NCBI GenBank assembly: GCA_937915865.1
Contig: CALGIG010000005.1
Location: 1 to 64,000 of the forward strand
DNA length: 64,000 nucleotides
Origin: an uncultured Prolixibacteraceae bacterium
GTDB lineage: Bacteria > Bacteroidota > Bacteroidia > Bacteroidales > Prolixibacteraceae
Direction of reading: 5' to 3'
Each line of letters begins with the position of its first letter. Within the stretch, counting starts at the first letter, position 1. Both the position numbers and the translations under genes were made by a program. Positions 7,634-17,181 of the stretch are shown here, piece after piece. Below the pieces are notes generated by a model, which searched no databases, was not told the DNA's origin, and saw only the letters and a program-made list of their open reading frames with translations.

Positions 7634-8653
7634 ATGTTAGAGAAAATAAAAGCATTGAAGGCCGAGCTGGAGCAAATTTCGGTTTCGGCCCAGGAAGACG
7701 TTGAAGAATTGCGTATTAAATATATTAGTAAGAAAGGATTGGTTGGGCAACTTTTTACCGAATTCAAAGATGTTCCGGCGGAACTAAAAAAAGAAGTTGG
7801 CCAGGCAATTAATGAATTGAAAGAATTTGCAACCAACAAAATAAATGAACTGAAAGACACATTTGATTCGGCTGATCAGGGACAAACAGGACTAGACCTT
7901 ACTATGCCAGGTGAACCGTTGAAATTGGGAAGCCGTCATCCTCTTTCGGTTGTTAAAAACGAAATCATCGATATTTTTGCCCGCTTAGGATTTACAGTTG
8001 CTGAAGGCCCTGAAATTGAAGACGACTGGCATGTATTTTCTGCATTGAACTTTCCGCCGGAACACCCGGCACGTGATATGCAGGATACATTCTTTATTGA
8101 AAAGAATCCCGATGTTTTGCTTCGCACGCATACCTCAAGTGTACAGATTCGGGTAATGGAAAAAACTCAGCCGCCAATTCGTGCTATATTCCCAGGACGT
8201 GTTTTCCGGAATGAAGCTATTTCTGCGCGTTCGCATTGTATTTTTCACCAAATTGAAGGATTGTATGTTGACGAAAATGTGTCGTTTGCCGATCTGAAAC
8301 AGACGTTGTTGTATTTTTCGCGTGAGTTATTTGGCGAGAAATCACAGATTCGTCTTCGTCCGTCGTACTTCCCGTTTACTGAACCATCAGCAGAAATGGA
8401 CGTGAGTTGTTCAATTTGCGGTGGTGAAGGTTGCAACGTTTGTAAATACACCGGTTGGCTCGAAATTCTTGGTTGTGGAATGGTCGACCCAAATGTTTTG
8501 GAGGCCTGCAACATTGATAGCAAGAAGTATACAGGTTTTGCTTTTGGAATGGGCATTGAACGTATTACAATGCTGAAATACGGAATTAAAGATATTCGCC
8601 ATTTCTTTGAAAATGATGTGCGGTTTCTTAGACAATTTGAGTCTGCCAATTAA
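7634..8653 (+). CDS. pheS: phenylalanyl-tRNA synthetase alpha subunit
   Basis: 339 residues from the ATG at 7634, close to the usual length; an ATG three codons earlier (7625) is also possible. This subunit holds the catalytic class II core of the heterotetrameric enzyme charging tRNA-Phe. The N-terminal coiled coil is followed by HPLSVVKNEI, EGPEIEDDWHVFSALNFPPEHPARDMQDT, the motif 2 region RTHTSSVQIRVM / FHQIEGLYVD, and motif 3 GFAFGMGIERITMLKYGI. pheT is not adjacent in this window. A strong terminator follows at 8705-8740. Confidence 0.96.
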   Translation: MLEKIKALKAELEQISVSAQEDVEELRIKYISKKGLVGQLFTEFKDVPAELKKEVGQAINELKEFATNKINELKDTFDSADQGQTGLDLTMPGEPLKLGSRHPLSVVKNEIIDIFARLGFTVAEGPEIEDDWHVFSALNFPPEHPARDMQDTFFIEKNPDVLLRTHTSSVQIRVMEKTQPPIRAIFPGRVFRNEAISARSHCIFHQIEGLYVDENVSFADLKQTLLYFSRELFGEKSQIRLRPSYFPFTEPSAEMDVSCSICGGEGCNVCKYTGWLEILGCGMVDPNVLEACNIDSKKYTGFAFGMGIERITMLKYGIKDIRHFFENDVRFLRQFESAN

Positions 8654-8704
8654 TTTCAATATCCTAAAAGGTAACTCATTATAACAAGTTTTTATAAAAG
8701 ATAT

Positions 8705-8741
8705 AAAAGCTGTCCGATGATTATAACGGACAGCTTTTTTT
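8705..8741 (+). terminator. terminator after pheS
   Basis: 12-bp stem AAAAGCTGTCCG / CGGACAGCTTTT with a 10-nt loop, then a T-run. The A-rich left side means it could also serve the converging minus-strand gene at 8785. Confidence 0.85.
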
Positions 8742-8784
8742 CTGTGTTTGAGCTGATTTGAAAGACCTGTTTGCTATGTAAGTC

Positions 8785-10350
8785 TCAATTTGTTTTATGT
8801 TGTATATCTATGGTTTTGTGGCTGTTTCGCTTTTTGTACCCTATCCACCAAATAAAGAACCCGCTGATGAGCACCATAAGAATGCACAATCCGGCTATAG
8901 GTACGTACAGAATGTAGGCTAAGCCTAAAACAGGCTCGAAAATACGCCCGGTATGGATTTCGAGCGATAGATTCCATAACGAAACAGGACTTTTTTGAAT
9001 GATTTCCGGGCTCATTTTTCCAAATGAATCGCTGTTGCGAATAGGCATGACTCCGCGATTGTAATTAAAATAAAACTCGTGTCCCAATAAATCGGAAAAC
9101 CAGCCGTCAATCATATCCTTCGAAACCGGAGGACTGGCTGTTTCTGGTGTTATGTAAGGTTTTCCTGATAAATAATCGAGAACCTGTCCGTTCAGAGGCT
9201 TCCACAAAAACAGTCCATTAAACGATCCAACCAGGTAGGTGTTTTCGCTTTTCTTTTCAAGCACATTGCAACCCATCACACTTACCGGTGGCTCACAGGG
9301 CAGACGGCGCATTGGTTCTTTCAGGTTTTCGTCAGTAACGAAAATACCGTTGTATGTCGAGAACAACAGAATGTGTTGCTGTTCGTCGTACAACACGCGA
9401 CGGAGTTTATCGTACCACGGATTTGGCGAGCTCAAAACTGTTCCATGAATAGGTAAAACAGTTGAATTTCCGATTGCTATGAGCAGAGGTGGACGCAAAA
9501 ACATACCAGTACCAGTAATAAAAATCAGGAATGGTGTAAAAAGCCAGCCCAGTCGGTTGTGCCATTTCAAGTTTAGGTTCCGGATCAAAACGTGCTTGGT
9601 ATTGTCTTTTTTTCGTTCGCGGCGGTATTTCATCCATTTGGGGAAAATAAAGTGAATTAGGCCTGTGACTGAAATAATGAGGATAACCATTCCGAACAAA
9701 TCGACGATAAGTTTACCGACACGCCCCCAAATTTCGCCGTTGTGCAAAAGCCACAGGGTTTTAAATAAGCTTGACTTTCCATCGTAGCCTTCAGGAGCTG
9801 GTAGCATAAGCCGATAGAAATTGTTGCCATCCGTACTTTTCAGGAGAAAAGATCGGGTTTGCACCAACAAATCGTTTTGTCTCAGGATAACATCGGTTAT
9901 GCGTTCTTCAGAAATAGGTAGTTGTATTTTTTCCCAGCATTTCTTCTGGAATAAATACCGGTAAAGTCCGAAATAAGTTCCGGCGTAGAGTTTTCCATCG
10001 GTTGCTTTTAATATTTTACTGATTTTTCGGTTGTCAGTTCCTTTGGGGAAACCGGTATTCCAGTCCTCGAAGTTCTTAAAATGATCTGTTGTAAGCCATA
10101 CTCCAATATTTCCGTAAACCAAAGCAGAATCGTTATTTAGTTGACATACCGATTTAACAGCGCCGTTGTTCCAATTTTGATATTGGTATTCTTTGGGTAA
10201 TATAGATCGATTAATGTCAAATGAAGAAATCAACTCACGGTGATTCATTAAAATTCCGGAAAGGCTGAACAGAATGACTATAGAAGTGATTACAATTCCT
10301 GGCCATTTATGAAATTTTCGAAGTTTTTTAAGTATCTGGTTTTTTGTCAT
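8785..10350 (-). CDS. PepSY-associated transmembrane protein
   Basis: 521 residues from the ATG at 10350. The N-terminal RKFHKWPGIVITSIVILFSLSGILMNHRE is the hallmark start of PepSY-associated membrane proteins, with further membrane segments near residues 220-240, 270-295 and a last one near 490-510. Long periplasmic segments with beta-propeller-like phrases (KLYAGTYFGLYRY, YLVGSFNGLFLWKP) lie between them. Some relatives are tied to iron or redox chemistry, but no role can be assigned here. An upstream in-frame start (10386) is disfavoured because a -7 box at 10368-10375 lies between the two. Confidence 0.8.
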   Translation of the reverse strand: MTKNQILKKLRKFHKWPGIVITSIVILFSLSGILMNHRELISSFDINRSILPKEYQYQNWNNGAVKSVCQLNNDSALVYGNIGVWLTTDHFKNFEDWNTGFPKGTDNRKISKILKATDGKLYAGTYFGLYRYLFQKKCWEKIQLPISEERITDVILRQNDLLVQTRSFLLKSTDGNNFYRLMLPAPEGYDGKSSLFKTLWLLHNGEIWGRVGKLIVDLFGMVILIISVTGLIHFIFPKWMKYRRERKKDNTKHVLIRNLNLKWHNRLGWLFTPFLIFITGTGMFLRPPLLIAIGNSTVLPIHGTVLSSPNPWYDKLRRVLYDEQQHILLFSTYNGIFVTDENLKEPMRRLPCEPPVSVMGCNVLEKKSENTYLVGSFNGLFLWKPLNGQVLDYLSGKPYITPETASPPVSKDMIDGWFSDLLGHEFYFNYNRGVMPIRNSDSFGKMSPEIIQKSPVSLWNLSLEIHTGRIFEPVLGLAYILYVPIAGLCILMVLISGFFIWWIGYKKRNSHKTIDIQHKTN

Positions 10351-10367
10351 CTCCTGAATTGTTTGTA

Positions 10368-10375
10368 CAAATTTA
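10368..10375 (-). promoter_or_regulatory. -7 box of PepSY protein gene
   Basis: Minus-strand TAAATTTG, exact consensus, 18 bp upstream of the chosen ATG. Confidence 0.5.
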
Positions 10376-10396
10376 GAGATGAACATCAGTCTTTAT

Positions 10397-10412
10397 TGTA
10401 ACAAAAGTTACA
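10397..10412. promoter_or_regulatory. inverted repeat in divergent promoter region
   Basis: TGTAAC-AAAA-GTTACA, a perfect 6+6 palindrome upstream of the PepSY gene and facing the aspartate kinase promoter. It may be a regulator site; no regulator is identified. Confidence 0.3.
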
Positions 10413-10462
10413 AACTATGCTAAAATAGAGACTCCATCTTTCTGAAGAGATAGAATCTCTGG

Positions 10463-10493
10463 TTTCACGAAATGTTACATTTTTCTATTTTTG
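10463..10493 (+). promoter_or_regulatory. predicted aspartate kinase promoter
   Basis: -7 box TATTTTTG (10486-10493) with TTTC at 19-bp spacing as an approximate -33 element. It lies 26 bp upstream of the ATG. Confidence 0.5.
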
Positions 10494-10519
10494 TTGGTCT
10501 AAACTAATCCATCACAAAT

Positions 10520-11767
10520 ATGAAAGTTTTCAAATTTGGGGGCGCTTCTGTTAGTTCTGCTCATGCTGTCCGAAATTCGGTTAATATACTGGAAATGTAT
10601 CCTGGTAATAAGGTTTTAGTTATTTCAGCTATGGGTAAAACAACCAATGCTCTCGAAATTGTTGCCCGAAAGTATTTTAATAACGACCCGGAAGTTTGGA
10701 CAATTTACAAAGAAGTGAAAGATTACCATTTGGGGATTATTACCGAACTTTGGGGTCAACCTGTTGAAATACCTGAAGTTGAGAAACTTTTTATTCAATT
10801 AAGCGACCGGATTAAAGGTGAACGTTCTCTCAACTTCGATTATGAATATGATCAGATTGTTGCTTATGGTGAATTAATTTCAACGCAGATTATTAGTTCA
10901 TATTTCAATAAAATTGGATTAAAAAATCGTTGGGTTGATGTGCGTAATTGCCTGAAGACCGACGATCAATTCAGGGAAGGAAACATCAACTGGGAACTTT
11001 CCGTAAGGTTGGCCAGACGCATATTTACCTTCGAATCGGGAGATTTGTATATAACCCAGGGTTTTATTGGTGGCACTTTAACCAACCAGACAACAACACT
11101 TGGACGTGAAGGATCGGACTACACGGCAGCCATCCTGGCCAACTTGCTCGATGCTGAGGATGTGAGTATCTGGAAAAATGTACCTGGAATACTGAATGCT
11201 GACCCTGACTTTTTCGCAAACACTCAAAAACTGGATGAATTATCGTATAAAGAGGCAATTGAACTATCGTATTCAGGTGCAAAAGTTATTCACCCAAAAA
11301 CAATAAAACCCCTTCAAAATAAGAATATTCCTTTGTTTGTAAAGTCGTTTCTCGAACCTGAAAAACCTGGCACAATTATTCATGCCGTCGAACATCCGCT
11401 GGATTTAGTCCCGGTAATTATTATGAAAAAAAACATGGCGTTAATTACCTTAACACCCAACGATTATTCGTTTATCGGCATTAACAGTGTATCAGATGTG
11501 TTTGCACTATTCACCAAACATCGGTTACGGGTTGGGTTAATACAGCAATCGGCCATCGATCTTTCATTGGCTTTCGACGAGCCTGAACAGGGTATTGAAG
11601 GATTAATCAATCATTTACAACAAAAATTCGAAGTAAAATACAATACTGGTCTCGATTTGGTTACTATTCGTTATTACAATCCTGAAACTATTACACAGAT
11701 TTCGGAAGGCCGAAGAATTTATATAGAACAAAAAAGCCGTAGGACTGCGAGAATGCTGGTGAAATAA
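10520..11767 (+). CDS. aspartate kinase
   Basis: 415 residues, a monofunctional aspartokinase length. It phosphorylates aspartate, the first step towards lysine, threonine, methionine and diaminopimelate. The N-terminus MKVFKFGGASVSSA carries the kinase KFGG(A/T)S motif, and ITQGFIGGTLTNQTTTLGREGSDYTA is the substrate and nucleotide region. The C-terminal 110 residues fit paired ACT domains used for amino-acid feedback. The sequence diverges somewhat from classical LysC, so I do not assign a symbol. It has its own promoter and a strong bidirectional terminator shared with the converging clpP-like gene. Confidence 0.9.
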   Translation: MKVFKFGGASVSSAHAVRNSVNILEMYPGNKVLVISAMGKTTNALEIVARKYFNNDPEVWTIYKEVKDYHLGIITELWGQPVEIPEVEKLFIQLSDRIKGERSLNFDYEYDQIVAYGELISTQIISSYFNKIGLKNRWVDVRNCLKTDDQFREGNINWELSVRLARRIFTFESGDLYITQGFIGGTLTNQTTTLGREGSDYTAAILANLLDAEDVSIWKNVPGILNADPDFFANTQKLDELSYKEAIELSYSGAKVIHPKTIKPLQNKNIPLFVKSFLEPEKPGTIIHAVEHPLDLVPVIIMKKNMALITLTPNDYSFIGINSVSDVFALFTKHRLRVGLIQQSAIDLSLAFDEPEQGIEGLINHLQQKFEVKYNTGLDLVTIRYYNPETITQISEGRRIYIEQKSRRTARMLVK

Positions 11768-11792
11768 TAAACTAAAATAATACTATTCTGAT

Positions 11793-11832
11793 AAAAAATG
11801 CGGTGCCCAAGTTATAGGTACCGCATTTTTTA
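11793..11832. terminator. bidirectional terminator
   Basis: Stem AAAAATGCGGT-CC / GG-ACCGCATTTTT between the converging aspartate kinase and ClpP-like genes, with A/T runs on both flanks. Confidence 0.85.
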
Positions 11833-11855
11833 GTATTGTAAAGGCATGAATAGAC

Positions 11856-12452
11856 CTACATCTTATAAATTCCGTCAACGATTCCATATTCGACCGACTC
11901 CTGAGCATTCATCCAATAATCTCGTTCAAAATCTTTCAAAATTTGCTCTAGCGTCTGGTTGCAGTTTTTAGCTAAGATGTCAGCCGACAATGTTTTGGTT
12001 TTCAGGATTTGTTTAGCATGTATTTCTAAATCGCTGGCGCGTCCCTGCAAATAACCAATGCTGGGTTGATGTATCATAACTTCACCAAGTGGGTAAATAT
12101 AGCGCATTCCTTTTTCTCCAGCCGACAGAAGTAACGACCCCATTGAGGCGGCCAACCCCATACAAACTGTTGATACGGGCGATGAAATCAGGTTCATTGT
12201 ATCGAGTATCGATAAGCCTGAGGTAACAATTCCACCTGGACTGTTAATAAAAAAAGTGATTTTTTCGCCCGGTTTAACCGATTCGAGGTAAAGTAACTTG
12301 CTTACAATTTCCTGGGCCGAATTGTCGTCAACCTGGCCCCAAAGGAAAATTTTCCGCTGTTCCAGGAATTTTAATTCAACTATTTTCTGTATCGAAGGCT
12401 GTTTTACTGATACTTCAGGTTCATCATCTTCGTCTAATCTTCTCTTAATCAT
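11856..12452 (-). CDS. ClpP-like serine protease subunit
   Basis: 198 residues. ClpP rings degrade proteins fed to them by Clp ATPases in the cytoplasm. The catalytic triad is complete: Ser in GLAASMGSLLL, His in EVMIHQPSIGYLQG, and Asp in DFERDYWMNAQES. Other family parts are INSPGG and SGLSILDTMNLI. It is a little shorter than typical Bacteroidota ClpP and is not next to clpX or tig, the usual context of the principal copy, so it may be a second, paralogous subunit. It is monocistronic with a divergent metF. Confidence 0.92.
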   Translation of the reverse strand: MIKRRLDEDDEPEVSVKQPSIQKIVELKFLEQRKIFLWGQVDDNSAQEIVSKLLYLESVKPGEKITFFINSPGGIVTSGLSILDTMNLISSPVSTVCMGLAASMGSLLLSAGEKGMRYIYPLGEVMIHQPSIGYLQGRASDLEIHAKQILKTKTLSADILAKNCNQTLEQILKDFERDYWMNAQESVEYGIVDGIYKM

Positions 12453-12642
12453 ATTCTTATGAATTTAAATTATTCAATTTCAAATTATATATTTTCTGTT
12501 ATTGTCTTTTCCCAAACCGAAAGTTAAAATTACAAATTCTTTGTTTGTAACAGACCCATCAATGTGTTTTCGAAAGAATAAAAGTAAAATATGACCAAAA
12601 AATTAAAAACTGAAGACTGAAAGCATAAAAATTGAGTTGTTC

Positions 12643-12673
12643 TTTCGCTATTTCACTTTGGGTATTAAGTTTG
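12643..12673 (+). promoter_or_regulatory. predicted metF promoter
   Basis: -7 box TAAGTTTG (12666-12673), exact consensus, with TTTC at 19-bp spacing. No SAM riboswitch is recognised in the leader. Confidence 0.55.
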
Positions 12674-12743
12674 TGATGAAATAAAACATTTTTACCAAAA
12701 ATTCGTTCAAAATTTGCAATTGAAACCCAAATATTACACTGAA

Positions 12744-13697
12744 ATGAAAGTGATTGACATCATTAGCCAAAGTGACAAAACAGTTTTTTCGTTCGAATTG
12801 CTTCCTCCGTTAAAAGGGAACGACGCAAGTAAAATATACAATACAATTGAAAATCTACTGGATTTCAATCCAAAGTATATCAACATCACTACTCATCGCG
12901 ACGAAATGATTTACGTTGAATTGCCTGATGGCCGAATTGAAAAACGAATTGTTCGCAAACGCCCGGGAACTGTAGCTATTGCCGCCAATATTCAATATAA
13001 ATATGGAATTCCTGTAGTTCCTCATATTTTGTGCGGAGGCTTTACAAAGAGCGAAACCGAGCATGTTTTGATCGACCTCAATTTCATGGGAATCAAGAAT
13101 GTACTGGCTTTACGGGGCGACGGAAACAAAGGCGATCATGTTTTCAAGCCTGAAAGAGATGGACATACTAATGCTAATCAATTAGTTGAACAGATTGTCA
13201 ATCTAAAAAATGGGAAATACCTCGATGCTGATCTGAAAAACTCGGCATCAATGGATTTTTGCATTGGTGTTGCAGGTTATCCCGAAAAGCATTTTGAATC
13301 ACCAAATCCTGAAATCGATCTTCAGTATTTGAAACAAAAAGTAGAGGCAGGAGCTGATTATATTGTAACACAAATGTTTTTTGACAATAAAAAGTATTTT
13401 GATTTTGTGGAACATTGCAGAGCTTCTGGAATTCAGATACCAATTATTCCAGGAATAAAACCTATCAATTTAAGGAACCAGCTTACTGTTTTGCCTAAAA
13501 TTTTCAGCATTGATATTCCAGTTGAATTAGCTACTGAATTGGCCAAATGTAAAACCGATGAAGATGCCAAGAACGTTGGTACCGAATGGACTATTCAGCA
13601 GGCTAAAGAACTGGTTGCCAGTAATGTTCCAAGTATTCATATATACACTTACGGTGTTTCGGATAATACACGCAAAATTGTTGAAGCGGTATTTTAA
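12744..13697 (+). CDS. metF: 5,10-methylenetetrahydrofolate reductase
   Basis: 317 residues from the ATG at 12744; a TTG ten codons upstream is less likely. The flavoprotein reduces methylenetetrahydrofolate to methyltetrahydrofolate for methionine synthesis. Family features are the N-terminal FSFELLPPLKGND with the catalytic glutamate, NITTHRDE, LALRGDGNKGDH, GVAGYPEKH, DYIVTQMFFDNKKYFDFV and IIPGIKPI. It is preceded by its own promoter and followed by a 17-bp near-palindrome. Confidence 0.95.
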   Translation: MKVIDIISQSDKTVFSFELLPPLKGNDASKIYNTIENLLDFNPKYINITTHRDEMIYVELPDGRIEKRIVRKRPGTVAIAANIQYKYGIPVVPHILCGGFTKSETEHVLIDLNFMGIKNVLALRGDGNKGDHVFKPERDGHTNANQLVEQIVNLKNGKYLDADLKNSASMDFCIGVAGYPEKHFESPNPEIDLQYLKQKVEAGADYIVTQMFFDNKKYFDFVEHCRASGIQIPIIPGIKPINLRNQLTVLPKIFSIDIPVELATELAKCKTDEDAKNVGTEWTIQQAKELVASNVPSIHIYTYGVSDNTRKIVEAVF

Positions 13698-14112
13698 AGT
13701 TGCAGCTGGCTGACTCAGTTAGCCGAAACCGACAAGGAAGATTCGAAAATTTGAAGATATCAAAGAAAAACATAAGAATCTTTGCTAACTGAGTTTCCTC
13801 CTATTCGGAAATGGTTGAGCCGTAGTGTTTTCTGTTAATTTAATTTAACAACTTGAGCCCTACCGCAATTTTCGGATATGGTTTATCCTCAATCAGAAAG
13901 AATGTACTATCTTCGCAACCGTTAGAATGTGTTCTTAAATGAAGCTTCACTCCTGATAGTTAATTTTTTAACACAACATTGGCGAAATACTCTGGATAAA
14001 CGTTTTGTCTCAGTTTGTGAACAATGATAATTCAAATTTATCCAGGGGTGAAGGTTTGATTATGTGAATTATTTTCATGTAACCTTTTAGACAATTGACG
14101 AAAAATTATAGA
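13698..14112. other. intergenic region before GT117 gene
   Basis: About 415 bp without a supported gene. It holds a near-palindrome at 13708-13724, an 11-bp inverted repeat ACTCAGTTAGC (13713-13723) / GCTAACTGAGT (13784-13794), and a near-consensus -7 box TATCTTCG at 13909-13916 that may drive the downstream gene with a leader of about 190 nt. Confidence 0.45.
13708..13724. terminator. hairpin downstream of metF
   Basis: GGCTGACTCAGTTAGCC folds as an 8-bp stem with one G-U pair. No T-run follows, so it may stabilise or process the metF transcript end rather than terminate it. Confidence 0.35.
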
Positions 14113-17100
14113 ATGAAAAATTTCAAACAACTGAACAATATTGTTGGCTGGCTTACTTTTTTGGTAGCTGCAATTACTTATCTGCTGACAATTGAACCAA
14201 CTGCAAGTTTTTGGGATTGCCCCGAGTTTATAACTACTTCGTACAAACTCGAGGTTGGTCACCCTCCGGGTGCACCTTTTTTCATGATTTTGGGAAGATT
14301 TTTTACGTTGTTTGGAGGAAGTCCATCTAATGTGGCAGTTATGATTAACTCCATGTCCGCTCTGGCCAGTGCCTTTACCATTCTATTCCTTTTCTGGACA
14401 ATTACCCATATTGCGCGTAAACTTATTAAAGCTGAAGGCGAATACACAACTGGCCAGTTGATTGCAATTTTGGGCAGTGGCGTGGTTGGCGCTTTAGCTT
14501 ATACATTCTCCGATACGTTCTGGTTTTCGGCTGTTGAGGGCGAAGTTTACGCTTCTTCGTCTTTATTTACAGCAATGGTTTTTTGGGCTATCCTGAAATG
14601 GGAAAACGAAGCCGACGAACCTCATTCCAATCGTTGGATTATTTTAATTGCTTACCTGATGGGCCTTTCAATTGGTGTTCACTTATTGAACCTGCTTGCA
14701 ATTCCGGCCATTGTTTTTGTTTATTATTTCAGAAAATATCCGACCACACGTAATGGGATTTTAATTAGCCTGGCTGCTTCTATTTTAATTCTGGGAGTAG
14801 TAATGTATGGAATTATCCCGGGAGTTGTGACTGCAGCAACCTGGTTCGAACTGATGTTCGTTAACGGGATGGGTCTTCCATTTAATTCCGGCGCAGTTAT
14901 TTATGCGTTCCTTTTGATTGGAGCTCTTGTTTACGGAGTACTTTTTACTGTAAGGAAGAAACTGATTTTATGGAATACAGTTTTGCTGGGCGTAATTGTT
15001 ATCCTGATTGGCTATTCATCGTTTGCAATGATTGTAATCCGTTCGTCAGCTAACCCGCCAATGGATCAGAATAACCCTGACAACGTATTCTCTTTGTTGG
15101 GTTACCTGAACCGTGAGCAATATGGAGACCGCCCTTTGGTATTTGGCCAGTACTACAATACCCCACTCGAAAAATACGTCGACGACAAACCTTATTATAT
15201 CCAGAAAAACGGAAAGTATGTAGTTGCCGATATGCGTCAAAAACCAGTTTTCGACTCGAATATAAGTACAATCTTCCCACGCATGTACAGTCGCGAAAAC
15301 GAACATATTGAGGCTTACAAGCAATGGGCTGATATTAAAGGCCGTAAAGTTTCGATTACTGATGAAGATGGCCAATCCAAGACGATTGATGTTCCTACTT
15401 TTGGAGAAAACCTTACCTTCTTTTTCCGTTATCAGGTTGGCCACATGTATTTCCGTTATTTCATGTGGAACTTTTCTGGTCGTCAGAGCGACATTCAGGG
15501 TAATGGCGAAATCAGCAATGGAAACTGGATTACCGGCATTAACTTTATTGATTCGATGCGTTTAGGCGATCAAAAAAATCTTCCACAGGAATTTAGAAAT
15601 AATAAAGGGCATAATGCTTATTATATGCTGCCTTTCATTTTGGGAATCATCGGTATTGTGTTCATGTACAACCGTGGTATTCAGGGTAAAAAGGATTTAT
15701 GGACAGTGTTTCTTCTTTTCTTCATGACTGGTTTGGCAATTGTTATTTATCTGAACCAAACACCACTCCAGCCTCGTGAGCGTGACTATGCCTATGCAGG
15801 TTCGTTTTATGCTTACGCCATTTGGATTGGAATTGGTGTGCTGGGTGTTTACGAAGCTCTTAAGAAATTCCTTTCAGACCGGAATGCTGCCGGAGTTGCC
15901 AGTGTATTAACGCTTGTACTTGTGCCGATGATTATGGCTGCTCAAAACTGGGACGATCATGATCGTTCGGGCCGCTATACCTGTCGCGATTTTGGTGCCA
16001 ATTACTTGAATACCTGTGCGCCAAATGCAGTTATTTTTACCAATGGCGACAACGATACTTTCCCGTTATGGTACAATCAGGAAGTAGAAGGCGTTCGCCG
16101 CGATGTTCGCGTTTGCAACCTGAGTTATTTCCAAACCGATTGGTACATCGACCAGATGAAGAGTAAAGCTTACGAATCGGCTCCTCTGCCAATTTCTTTC
16201 GAACACGACTCTTACGTTCAGGGCAAACGCGATATTGTTTACCTGATGGAAGATCCAAGGCTGAAAGGTGCTGTTGAATTAAAACAGGCTTTGGAATTCG
16301 TAAAAGATGATAATCCCCGAACTAAACTTGAACAAGCTGAGGGTGCAGCTTACATTCCATCGAAAAAACTATTTATGGTTATTGACAAGGAAGCAGTAAA
16401 ACGCTACAAAGCTGTTCCTGAAAAAGATTACGATAAAATTGCTGATACACTTACCATCGATTTTGGAAATCGCCATTACATAACCAAAGATGAATTGATG
16501 GTTTTGGATATGATAGCTCACAACAACTGGGAACGTCCGTTGTATTTTGCTATTACAGTTGGTCGCGATAAATATATCAACCTTCAGGATTATTTTCAGT
16601 TGGAAGGTTTTGCTTATCGTTTAGTCCCAATTAAGACTGCTGCTTCGGATGGCGGTTTAAACGTTGGCTGTGTCGATTCGAAAGCAATGTACGATAATGT
16701 GATGAACAAATTTAAATGGGGCAACATGAACAGCCCGAAGGTTTACATCGACGAGAATAACTCGCGGATGATGATGAACATTCGCAATACGTTCAACCGT
16801 TTGGCCGAGCAGTTGAATACTGAAGGTCAAACAGAAAAGGCTATTCAGGTACTCGATGAAGGTGTTGATTTAATTCCTCATAAAGTTGTTCCTTACAACT
16901 ACTTTTCGATGTTGATGGCCGAAACTTATTTTAAGGCTGGAAGCCCTGAAAAAGGAAAAGCAATCATCAACACAATTATGACTGACTATAAAGAACAGCT
17001 GGATTATTTCTTTAAACTGAACCGTCCGATGCGAGCTTCGGTCGACGACGAAATTCAGCGGATATTGTACTTCATGAGAGAAATGGGAGCTTTGTGCGCC

Positions 17101-17181
17101 CGTCAGAAGCAGGCTGATTTAGGTAAAGAGGTAACAACAGCATTTGAGGGTTACCTTAACAGATACAGTTCGTTGAAATAA
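14113..17181 (+). CDS. DUF2723 / GT117-type membrane glycosyltransferase
   Basis: 1022 residues from the ATG at 14113. The N-terminal half has a dozen or so membrane segments and the DUF2723 signature: LTIEPTASFWDCPEFITTSYKLEVGHPPGAP, with acidic residues in a loop after the first helix as in PMT-type glycosyltransferases. The C-terminal part is soluble and ends in a TPR-like region (YFSMLMAETYFKAGSPEKGKA). The family includes human TMEM260, an O-mannosyltransferase, so protein O-glycosylation on the outer face of the inner membrane is plausible; donor and acceptor are unknown. Its stop overlaps the start of the deacetylase gene (TAATG), so the two are translationally coupled. Confidence 0.88.
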   Translation: MKNFKQLNNIVGWLTFLVAAITYLLTIEPTASFWDCPEFITTSYKLEVGHPPGAPFFMILGRFFTLFGGSPSNVAVMINSMSALASAFTILFLFWTITHIARKLIKAEGEYTTGQLIAILGSGVVGALAYTFSDTFWFSAVEGEVYASSSLFTAMVFWAILKWENEADEPHSNRWIILIAYLMGLSIGVHLLNLLAIPAIVFVYYFRKYPTTRNGILISLAASILILGVVMYGIIPGVVTAATWFELMFVNGMGLPFNSGAVIYAFLLIGALVYGVLFTVRKKLILWNTVLLGVIVILIGYSSFAMIVIRSSANPPMDQNNPDNVFSLLGYLNREQYGDRPLVFGQYYNTPLEKYVDDKPYYIQKNGKYVVADMRQKPVFDSNISTIFPRMYSRENEHIEAYKQWADIKGRKVSITDEDGQSKTIDVPTFGENLTFFFRYQVGHMYFRYFMWNFSGRQSDIQGNGEISNGNWITGINFIDSMRLGDQKNLPQEFRNNKGHNAYYMLPFILGIIGIVFMYNRGIQGKKDLWTVFLLFFMTGLAIVIYLNQTPLQPRERDYAYAGSFYAYAIWIGIGVLGVYEALKKFLSDRNAAGVASVLTLVLVPMIMAAQNWDDHDRSGRYTCRDFGANYLNTCAPNAVIFTNGDNDTFPLWYNQEVEGVRRDVRVCNLSYFQTDWYIDQMKSKAYESAPLPISFEHDSYVQGKRDIVYLMEDPRLKGAVELKQALEFVKDDNPRTKLEQAEGAAYIPSKKLFMVIDKEAVKRYKAVPEKDYDKIADTLTIDFGNRHYITKDELMVLDMIAHNNWERPLYFAITVGRDKYINLQDYFQLEGFAYRLVPIKTAASDGGLNVGCVDSKAMYDNVMNKFKWGNMNSPKVYIDENNSRMMMNIRNTFNRLAEQLNTEGQTEKAIQVLDEGVDLIPHKVVPYNYFSMLMAETYFKAGSPEKGKAIINTIMTDYKEQLDYFFKLNRPMRASVDDEIQRILYFMREMGALCARQKQADLGKEVTTAFEGYLNRYSSLK

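Noticed and set aside
12453..12743. SAM riboswitch upstream of metF
   Set aside because: No conserved core or multi-helix layout could be recognised by eye.
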